Part shown: one piece after another, positions 15,936-21,826 of the stretch
Layout of the letters: each line of letters starts with the position of its first letter
Position numbering within the stretch: the first letter of the stretch is position 1
Assembly (NCBI RefSeq): GCF_001866655.1
Contig: NZ_MLYR01000121.1
Location: forward strand, 1 to 48,661
From: Bacillus sp. MUM 116
GTDB taxonomy: Bacteria; Bacillota; Bacilli; Bacillales; Cytobacillaceae
Direction of reading: 5' to 3'
DNA: 48,661 nucleotides
Program-made: the position numbers and the translations under genes
The notes under the pieces: generated by a model
Database searches by the model: none
Told to the model about the DNA's origin: nothing
The model's input: the letters and a program-made list of their open reading frames with translations, nothing else

Positions 15936-16907
15936 TTAGCTATCTAAATTTAATGGCCGTAACTTAGCTTCAATTTCTTCGCGTTTTGGCTCCAAAAATG
16001 GCGGCAGTGCCAGTTTTTGTCCCATCGTTTCCATTGGTTCATCTGTTGCAAACCCTGGTTGATCGGTTGATAATTCAAACAAAATCCCATTTGGCTCTCT
16101 AAAATAGAATGCTTTAAAATAGTATCGTTCTACCTTTCCCGAATTAGGTAAGCGATGATTCGATATATGTTTTGCCCATTGATCATATTCTTCCTCATTT
16201 GGAATACGGAAGGCGACATGATGTACTCCCCCGCGGCCTAATCGAGCCCTTGGCAGATCTGGTCTTGTTTCGATATGAACTTCTGCACCGCTGCCACCCT
16301 CGCCTGTTGCATAAACCAAAATATCCGGGTGATTCCCTTCAGGTGATGGATAGGAACCGGCAAAACGGAATCCCATTACCTCTGTAAGAACTCCAATTGT
16401 AGGTTCAGCAATTCCAACTGTAAGGGTTACAGGACCTAAACCAATAATCGCATGTTCTAACGGAATATCCTCCCGCTTCCATGGCCCCCCGCCTTTTACT
16501 CCTTTTTCTCCATTATCTGCGACAAGTATTAATCGAGTGCCATCGAAATCACTAAATATTAACGTATCACGCCCAGCTCTTTTTTTAATTTCCCCATGCT
16601 CAATTCCAAATTGTTTAAACCGTTCTTGCCAAAATAATAAGGAATCTGTCGTTTTGAGACGCAATGAAACATAGGAAATATCTGAAGTTCCTCTATATGA
16701 CCTCCCTAGATTTGGGATATCAAAAAAGGTTATATCCGTACCAGGTGTTCCTTCCCCATCGGCATAGAAAAGATGATATGACTTTGTGTCATCTTGATTA
16801 ACTGTTTTTTTCACCAGTCTCATACCAAGGATCTTAGTATAAAATTCATAATTTTTTTCAGCTTTCCCAGTTAAAATCGATACATGATGTAGCCCTAATA
16901 GTTCCAT
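15936..16907 (-). CDS. mhqO: Ring-cleaving dioxygenase, MhqO type
   Basis: A 323-residue glyoxalase/extradiol dioxygenase-fold protein with two tandem vicinal-oxygen-chelate modules. Module one starts LGLHHVSILTGKAEKNYEFY (about 4-23). Module two runs from about 155 and includes GGVHHVAFRI with the metal histidine, and FREPNGILFELSTDQPGF with the metal glutamate. Homologues in B. subtilis (MhqA, MhqE, MhqO) act on hydroquinone-type aromatics and protect against quinones and catechols under MhqR control. An MhqR-like palindrome lies 41 bases upstream, and the partner mhqP gene precedes it. Substrate in this organism is inferred. Confidence 0.88.
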   Translation of the reverse strand: MELLGLHHVSILTGKAEKNYEFYTKILGMRLVKKTVNQDDTKSYHLFYADGEGTPGTDITFFDIPNLGRSYRGTSDISYVSLRLKTTDSLLFWQERFKQFGIEHGEIKKRAGRDTLIFSDFDGTRLILVADNGEKGVKGGGPWKREDIPLEHAIIGLGPVTLTVGIAEPTIGVLTEVMGFRFAGSYPSPEGNHPDILVYATGEGGSGAEVHIETRPDLPRARLGRGGVHHVAFRIPNEEEYDQWAKHISNHRLPNSGKVERYYFKAFYFREPNGILFELSTDQPGFATDEPMETMGQKLALPPFLEPKREEIEAKLRPLNLDS

Positions 16908-16947
16908 ATCTGTTCACTCCTCATTTATATATTTATTATATTTAGAG

Positions 16948-16965
16948 TTTCTCGAAATTGAGATA
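16948..16965 (-). promoter_or_regulatory. MhqR-like operator between mhqP and mhqO
   Basis: TTTCTCGAAATTGAGATA differs at three positions from the perfect palindrome at 17393-17410. It lies in the intergenic gap directly upstream of mhqO. Confidence 0.6.
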
Positions 16966-16968
16966 TTT

Positions 16969-17367
16969 TTAGAAAAATAAAGCGTCTAATGAATAATGAC
17001 CTGCTCCTATTAAAGCAATTCCGATAGCAATTGCAAGGATGGTTAAATTATATTCATAACCATTGGAAGTTGACCATAATCCATTTGGACCATGCACTTT
17101 CACAATAGCCATTACCATGGTTCCTGCAATGATGATTCCAGCAAGTGGAGTTAATAATCCTAAGGCAAACAAGATTCCCCCAATTAATTCGGCTAATCCT
17201 GCTAAAAGAGCCATCGTTACTCCTGGTTTAATGCCGATAGATTCAAACCAACCGCCGGTTCCTTTTACCCCATATCCACCAAACCAGCCAAATAATTTTT
17301 GTGCACCATGACCAATAAATAAAATACCAATTACCAAACGAATGATTAATAAACCAATATTTATCAT
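16969..17367 (-). CDS. mhqP: DoxX-family membrane protein, MhqP type
   Basis: A 132-residue integral membrane protein with four hydrophobic helices. The DoxX signature FIGHGAQKLFGWFGGYG lies at about 17-33, and a second glycine-rich helix (LAELIGGILFALGLLTPLAGI) follows. The B. subtilis mhqNOP operon encodes a DoxX protein (MhqP/YdfP) beside the dioxygenase MhqO; here the gene order is mhqP then mhqO without the nitroreductase mhqN. Start ATG 17367 follows TTGGAGGG at eight bases; ATG 17382 is in frame but lacks spacing. Role in quinone resistance is inferred from neighbours and operators. Confidence 0.85.
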   Translation of the reverse strand: MINIGLLIIRLVIGILFIGHGAQKLFGWFGGYGVKGTGGWFESIGIKPGVTMALLAGLAELIGGILFALGLLTPLAGIIIAGTMVMAIVKVHGPNGLWSTSNGYEYNLTILAIAIGIALIGAGHYSLDALFF

Positions 17368-17392
17368 TATTAAACCCTCCAATATAATTATT

Positions 17393-17410
17393 TATCTCGA
17401 ATTCGAGATA
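17393..17410 (-). promoter_or_regulatory. MhqR-like operator, perfect palindrome, upstream of mhqP
   Basis: TATCTCGAATTCGAGATA is a perfect 18-bp palindrome matching the form of the MhqR operator of B. subtilis as I recall it. It lies 26 bases upstream of the mhqP start codon. Confidence 0.75.
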
Positions 17411-17501
17411 TTAGTTAAAAAATTTTTATCTATTAGCTTTTATTTTTTATCCAACCAATAACTTGACTTACTCACCTCCTGAATTTTATCTCGAAATTAA
17501 T

Positions 17502-17548
17502 TATCTTGAATATGAGATAATAATAATACTTTTAAACATGAGTGTCAA
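17502..17548 (-). promoter_or_regulatory. mhqP promoter with MhqR-like operator at the start site
   Basis: On the minus strand TTGACA (17543-17548), a 17-base spacer and TATTAT (17520-17525) form a strong sigma-A promoter. Immediately downstream, TATCTTGAATATGAGATA (17502-17519) is an imperfect operator covering the expected transcription start. A further half-site, TATCTCGAAAT, occurs at 17487. Confidence 0.75.
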
Positions 17549-17582
17549 TAACATTTTTCATTTTGCTCAATTTAAACAAAGA

Positions 17583-17610
17583 ACACGGGAATCCATTAGA
17601 AATCCCGTGT
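17583..17610 (-). terminator. Terminator of the aminopeptidase P gene
   Basis: ACACGGGA and TCCCGTGT arms (17583-17590, 17603-17610) form a perfect 8-bp stem. On the minus strand a T-rich stretch follows. Confidence 0.75.
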
Positions 17611-17627
17611 ATACATAGGCAATTAAA

Positions 17628-18872
17628 TTATTTCCTCATAAATGCTTCAATTTCTTCAACAGAACGGAAAATGTCCTTTGACAGCACTTCGTGACCCTCT
17701 TCAGTTACTAGCACATTATCTTCAATCCGGATTCCAATCTCTTCTTCTTCGATATATATTCCCGGCTCAACCGTTAACACCATACCGGGTTTTAAGATTA
17801 AATCCTTATAATCACCAACATCATGTGTGTCTAAACCAAGGAAATGGCTGACACCGTGGTAATAATAGTTGGAAAGTTCGCTTTCATCCTGAATCAAACC
17901 GACTTTAAGGCACTCTTCAGCAAGCACTTTTTTTGTATGGGCATTTAGTTTCGCGTGGGGAACACCTGGTTTAATTAACGCTGTGGTTTCTCTTAATGCT
18001 TTTAAAACAATGTTGTAAAAAGTTTTTTGCTTATCCGTAAATATACCGTTCACTGGGAATGTATAGCTAATATCCCCGTTGTAATAATCATATTGTGCAC
18101 CTAAATCAAGCAGGACAAGGCTTCCTTCTTCAACAGTTGCATGATTTTTTTCATAATGAAGAATTGTGCCATTTTTCCCGCTGGCAACAATGGTTGGAAA
18201 GGCATAATCCCGCACCCCTTCCGACTTAAGGGTAAAATCAAAATAGGCTTCTAGCTGATATTCTTTCAAATCAGCTTTGGCATTACTCATTAAATTTTTG
18301 ATTCCATTCCAAGTAACATCAATGGCCTTTTTAATTTTTTCAATCTCTTCAGGGGTTTTGTAAACACGCAATAAACAAATATCTGAATAGACATTCTTTA
18401 TTTGCTGATAGGGATAATTCACTTGGATTTTCTGGGCAAATTGTTGTGCTTTTGTTGTAATTTGATCCAGCTCTCTTCTTTCCATGTCCAAATAAATAGT
18501 TGAAAGTGTGTTTGTTAAGAGTGTCCGGGTTAAAAAGGATTCAAATTGTTCGGTATATTGTACATTTGTTATTCCCGAGACTTGTTCAGCTTCTTCTTTG
18601 GAAATGGATTTCCCAATCCATTTTTCCCAGACAGGGTCAGATTTTTCGATAAAAAGATATTCTTGAATGTGATCGCCCGTTTTATGGGCTAGAAAAATAA
18701 TATTAGGCTCGTCAATAGCTGTTAAATAAAGAAAATTTCGGTTGGGCACAAACTTATAAGATTCATCAGCCGATTTTTGCGGGGCTTTCCCGGCAAACAA
18801 AACAAGCAGGGTATTGTCTTCAAGTTTTTCATATAACTGACTGCGATTTTGTACGTAAAAATCTTTGTTCAT
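17628..18872 (-). CDS. pepP: Xaa-Pro aminopeptidase (aminopeptidase P, M24B)
   Basis: A 414-residue cytosolic metallopeptidase that removes N-terminal residues preceding proline. The N-terminal AMP_N domain spans about 1-150, with the family FAGKAPQKSADESYKFVPNRNFLYLTAI region. The catalytic pita-bread domain carries all five metal ligands: Asp in LVLLDLGAQ, Asp in YNGDISYTF, His in HGVSHFLGLDTHD, Glu in LTVEPGIY and Glu in GIRIEDNVLV. Length is typical. Start ATG 18872 follows GAGGGAG. It is a single gene, divergent from the SDR gene. Confidence 0.92.
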   Translation of the reverse strand: MNKDFYVQNRSQLYEKLEDNTLLVLFAGKAPQKSADESYKFVPNRNFLYLTAIDEPNIIFLAHKTGDHIQEYLFIEKSDPVWEKWIGKSISKEEAEQVSGITNVQYTEQFESFLTRTLLTNTLSTIYLDMERRELDQITTKAQQFAQKIQVNYPYQQIKNVYSDICLLRVYKTPEEIEKIKKAIDVTWNGIKNLMSNAKADLKEYQLEAYFDFTLKSEGVRDYAFPTIVASGKNGTILHYEKNHATVEEGSLVLLDLGAQYDYYNGDISYTFPVNGIFTDKQKTFYNIVLKALRETTALIKPGVPHAKLNAHTKKVLAEECLKVGLIQDESELSNYYYHGVSHFLGLDTHDVGDYKDLILKPGMVLTVEPGIYIEEEEIGIRIEDNVLVTEEGHEVLSKDIFRSVEEIEAFMRK

Positions 18873-19005
18873 TCTACTCCCTCATTTCAAATCGTTATGT
18901 ACACAATTTAAATATACTATACGATGAAAAATTTCATACTTTTTTCTATGCAACACTGCTACTATTAAGTTTTAATGAATGAAAAGGGTTTTAAAGGAGA
19001 AATTT

Positions 19006-19857
19006 ATGATGGAAAAAACAGCAATCGTAACGGGTGCCTCAACCGGTTTTGGTATGTTATCAGTTATCGAACTTGCCTTAAACGGTTTTTCGGTAATGGC
19101 GACAATGAGAGATTTAAATAAAGCAGAGGCATTATTGACCATGGCGAAAGAAAAAAGTGTGGCAGATTTCATTCGTGTCAAGGAGCTTGATGTTACTTCA
19201 AGTGAATCGATTGATAAATTCAAAAATGTGCTTTTTGCACTATCGTCTGTTGATGTGTTGGTAAACAATGCAGGGGTTGCGGTAGGAGGTTTTAGTGAAG
19301 AACTTTCACTTGAAGACTACCGAAAGCAATTTGAAACCAATTTTTTTGGGGTGATTGCAGTGACGAATGCGGTTCTTCCTTTTATGAGGGCAAATGGTCG
19401 AGGGAGAATTATCAATATAAGCAGCATAAGCGGAAGATTTGGGTTCCCTGGGTTATCTGCCTATTCTGCCTCAAAGCATGCGCTTGAAGGATATAGCGAA
19501 AGTCTAAGGTTAGAGCTTAAACCATTCAAGATTGATGTATCCTTAATTGAGCCAGGATCCTATCAAACCAATATTTGGACAAGTGTGGATGCTCTGGCAG
19601 TCAATCCTGATTCCCCTTATGCTTCCTATATGAAAAGTATCTTAAAAGAAATTGAAAGTGGAAAAGAGGACTATGGAAACCCGATTGAAGTAGCAAAGCT
19701 GGTTGCACAGGTTGCTTCGCAGCCGAAGTCACCTAAACTTCGATATCTTATCGGGAAAAGTGTAAAGTCGAATTTATTTTTGAAAAGTATTCTTCCGTGG
19801 GAAAATCTTGAAGCATTTATTATTAAAAAGCTATCGGATAAACACCATTTAAAATAG
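19006..19857 (+). CDS. SDR-family oxidoreductase
   Basis: A 283-residue classical short-chain dehydrogenase/reductase. It has the coenzyme motif TGASTGFG (about 8-15), NNAG (around 87-90), the catalytic Ser in INISSISGRFG, and the YSASK catalytic pair (Tyr and Lys). The extended C-terminus (PYASYMKSILKEIESGKEDY, then AKLVAQVASQPKSPKLRYLIG) resembles SDRs acting on lipid-like or steroid-like alcohols. The substrate is unknown. Start ATG 19006 follows AAAGGAGA; ATG 19009 directly after is equally possible. The upstream frame from 18979 lacks a ribosome site. Confidence 0.85.
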   Translation: MMEKTAIVTGASTGFGMLSVIELALNGFSVMATMRDLNKAEALLTMAKEKSVADFIRVKELDVTSSESIDKFKNVLFALSSVDVLVNNAGVAVGGFSEELSLEDYRKQFETNFFGVIAVTNAVLPFMRANGRGRIINISSISGRFGFPGLSAYSASKHALEGYSESLRLELKPFKIDVSLIEPGSYQTNIWTSVDALAVNPDSPYASYMKSILKEIESGKEDYGNPIEVAKLVAQVASQPKSPKLRYLIGKSVKSNLFLKSILPWENLEAFIIKKLSDKHHLK

Positions 19858-19904
19858 TTTTATAGTGAAAATCTTATTATAGTTACTTTTTCAAAAATAT
19901 TGGT

Positions 19905-19910
19905 TATAAT
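19905..19910 (+). promoter_or_regulatory. Probable -10 box of the antisense RNA
   Basis: TATAAT lies upstream of the antitoxin RNA. The -35 at a 17-base distance (GTTACT, 19882-19887) is weak. Confidence 0.45.
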
Positions 19911-19916
19911 AAAAGT

Positions 19917-20056
19917 ATAAAGATGCATAAACTAAAAAAGACCAAGCATGCGGAGAACATGCCTGATCAAGCAATAGTTGGTCCCTCAGGAGGGGTCGGC
20001 TATCAGGGAAAATAATCCACCAGAGCCGCTAACTCAAGGGTGGATTATTTTTTTTG
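19917..20056 (+). ncRNA. RatA-like antisense antitoxin RNA
   Basis: A structured, non-coding plus-strand segment facing the toxin gene. It ends in an intrinsic terminator: AATAATCCACC (20011-20021), GGTGGATTATT (20039-20049), then a T run. The right arm contains the toxin stop codon (20045-20047), so the RNA would pair with the 3' end and whole 3' untranslated region of the toxin mRNA. On the minus strand the hairpin GATCAGGCATG/CATGCTTGGTC followed by six T (19934-19968) is the toxin mRNA terminator. Layout follows TxpA/RatA type I systems. The 5' end is estimated from the TATAAT at 19905-19910. Confidence 0.7.
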
Positions 20057-20128
20057 GTTAAATGACAGTATAGCTACGATTAAACCAGCAAATGCGATCA
20101 TAATCGAGAGTGTTTCAAAAACTGTCAT
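20045..20128 (-). CDS. Holin-like type I toxin, 27 residues
   Basis: A tiny protein starting at ATG 20128 after AAGGGGGTGATG. It begins MTVFETLSIMIAFAGLIVAI and ends in NQKK, so it is one transmembrane helix with a short basic tail. This matches the putative holin-like toxin (Hol_Tox) and TxpA N-terminal pattern, small peptides that damage the membrane when not silenced by an antisense RNA. A likely promoter has TATAAT at 20198-20203 and a weak TTCTTC at 20221-20226. The 5' leader contains GGTCGGC and CCCGAT segments that could fold around the ribosome site. The convergent RNA at 19917-20056 is the proposed antitoxin. Confidence 0.8.
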   Translation of the reverse strand: MTVFETLSIMIAFAGLIVAILSFNQKK

Positions 20129-20197
20129 TCAGCATCACCCCCTTTCTATCGGGAGTGTGCCGACCACCCTTAAGAAATCCTATTCTATTGCTCTTTC

Positions 20198-20226
20198 ATT
20201 ATATCATTTTATCCAATAAAGAAGAA
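20198..20226 (-). promoter_or_regulatory. Toxin gene promoter (probable)
   Basis: On the minus strand TATAAT occupies 20198-20203, with TTCTTC at 20221-20226 seventeen bases upstream. Confidence 0.45.
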
Positions 20227-20359
20227 CATGCATTCTGTAATAAATGAGCAAGAAATTCGAAGTGAAATTTCGATTTTACATTTTTATATTATAGAAACAT
20301 AATACTGATATTTGTTTAGGTCCTCTACTTGATCTTTTTATTACTATCATTAATAATAA

Positions 20360-21157
20360 TTAATTTGCTAAAATCCTTTCCGGATGTGTATACACATTCA
20401 ATGAATCATTCCGGATAAATCCAATCGTAGTAATGCCCAGATCCTCCGCCAACTGAAGAGCAAGTTCCGTTGGGGCAGATTTCGACAAGATGACTTCGCA
20501 GCCAATTTTTGCGACTTTAAGCAAGATTTCCGAAGAGATCCGGCCGCTGAAAACGATAATTTTATCGGCAACGGAAATATTATTTTTCAAACAATATCCA
20601 TAAATTTTATCAAGCGCATTATGTCTGCCAATGTCCGTCCGGCTAATAACAATGCCGTTCGCACCACATAATGCTGCGTTATGGACACCGCCTGTTTCCT
20701 GAAAAATAACTGCTGAATTATCTAACTCCTCAATAAAACGAAAACAATCATGAACAGTAACGCTTACATTATAATGATCACCCATTTTCTTCGCTGTCAT
20801 CGCATCATTCACGAAAACAAATCCCTGCCGGCTGTTTCCGCAGCAGGAAGTAATAAAGCGTTTCCCTTGGAGCCTTTGATAATAAGGATTCGTCTTTGAA
20901 GTTTGGATATGGGCAATGCCATCCTTTTCCTGAATCCAGATGTCCTCAATATCTTCATATTGGCGAATCACCCCTTCGGATGCCAAAAAACCAACCACCA
21001 TATCCTCGATGTACTCCGGAGTACAGACAAGTGTTACAAATTCTTCCCCATTAATTTTTACCGTTACTGGAAATTCCGTTACAATGTTATCTGAAACCTG
21101 AGTGAAACGGCCATTCTTAAACTGGAGAATCTCCCGTTGATTTTTAACTAGACTCAT
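20360..21157 (-). CDS. fdhD: FdhD, formate dehydrogenase sulfurtransferase
   Basis: A 265-residue cytosolic protein that delivers sulfur from a cysteine desulfurase to the molybdenum cofactor of formate dehydrogenase. Family motifs are present: TPEYIEDMVVGFLASEGVI (about 49-67), the active-site region ITSCCGNSRQG with adjacent cysteines, ETGGVHNAALC, and SRTDIGRHNALDKIYG. Near the C-terminus FSGRISSEILLKVAKIGCEVILSKSAPT is typical. ATG 21157 is preferred over GTG 21160 because GGGGGGAGAGTG lies just upstream. It follows the MpsC/DUF2294 gene by 11 bases and is divergent from fdhA, the enzyme it serves. Confidence 0.93.
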   Translation of the reverse strand: MSLVKNQREILQFKNGRFTQVSDNIVTEFPVTVKINGEEFVTLVCTPEYIEDMVVGFLASEGVIRQYEDIEDIWIQEKDGIAHIQTSKTNPYYQRLQGKRFITSCCGNSRQGFVFVNDAMTAKKMGDHYNVSVTVHDCFRFIEELDNSAVIFQETGGVHNAALCGANGIVISRTDIGRHNALDKIYGYCLKNNISVADKIIVFSGRISSEILLKVAKIGCEVILSKSAPTELALQLAEDLGITTIGFIRNDSLNVYTHPERILAN

Positions 21158-21168
21158 CACTCTCCCCC

Positions 21169-21516
21169 CTATAAAGATATGTTTTTATCAAACACAAAAA
21201 CGGAAACGGCAATGTCTTCTTTGACCTTTATATCCGAAAAAAGATGGACTAAATTTGCGCCAACTACTTCCTCAAGACCCTCTGGCGGATTATCAGAATA
21301 AACCTTCTGAATCATTTTTGTTCTCGCCATATGGACCATTTCGATTCCATCTGATGATTGACAAATAAATTTTTCCGTCGGCGTCAAGTTCCCATAAAGC
21401 GTTGAAATCGCCATGTTTTCCGTGAATACGGTATGAATTCTTTCCGGTCCTTTTCCAAACAAATCCTTTCGAAGCTTGCGAATAATATCGTTAAATTCAT
21501 GAATGACTTTTGACAT
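21169..21516 (-). CDS. DUF2294 (MpsC-type) domain protein
   Basis: A 115-residue protein consisting of one DUF2294/MpsC domain. Typical stretches are FNDIIRKLRKDLFGKGPERIHTVFTENMA and VEEVVGANLVHLFSDIKVKEDIAVSVFVF-like segments. The family includes YbcI of B. subtilis, found in a membrane-potential or inorganic-carbon transport operon. Its role beside formate dehydrogenase genes is not known to me. It appears to be the first gene of a two-gene operon with fdhD. ATG 21516 follows GGGGGATTAG. Confidence 0.75.
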   Translation of the reverse strand: MSKVIHEFNDIIRKLRKDLFGKGPERIHTVFTENMAISTLYGNLTPTEKFICQSSDGIEMVHMARTKMIQKVYSDNPPEGLEEVVGANLVHLFSDIKVKEDIAVSVFVFDKNISL

Positions 21517-21610
21517 TTTCTAATCCCCCGGTGCTTCCAAACATTTATTAAAATATTAAATGATTCGTTTTTAAAAATAAAGAGAAACTTCTTGTGGGAA
21601 AAATAGAATA

Positions 21611-21800
21611 TTGCGATTTTTAATGATAAACACTATAATTAAAGTATTATGATGGACTTGATATATTGAGTGTATGGAGTTTATCTTTTTTATTAAAAAA
21701 TTGGATTGGTCTAATTGCATGGATTGCTATTAAACTACTCCACCATGTAAACATCATGTCTGTTCACACTAGGCATATGTATTCGTGGTGGAGTTTTTAT
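21611..21800 (+). promoter_or_regulatory. fdhA promoter and leader with an intrinsic terminator (possible attenuator)
   Basis: TTGCGA (21611-21616) and TATAAT (21634-21639) with a 17-base spacer give a clear promoter. The leader of about 180 bases contains ACTCCACCA (21737-21745) pairing perfectly with TGGTGGAGT (21786-21794) around a 40-base loop, then TTTTTATTTT. This would stop transcription before the fdhA ribosome site. TGGAGT at 21675-21680 could pair with ACTCCA of the left arm and act as antiterminator. No known riboswitch class was recognised. Confidence 0.65.
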
Positions 21801-21826
21801 TTTCTTAACAAGGAGGTAAAACCATA

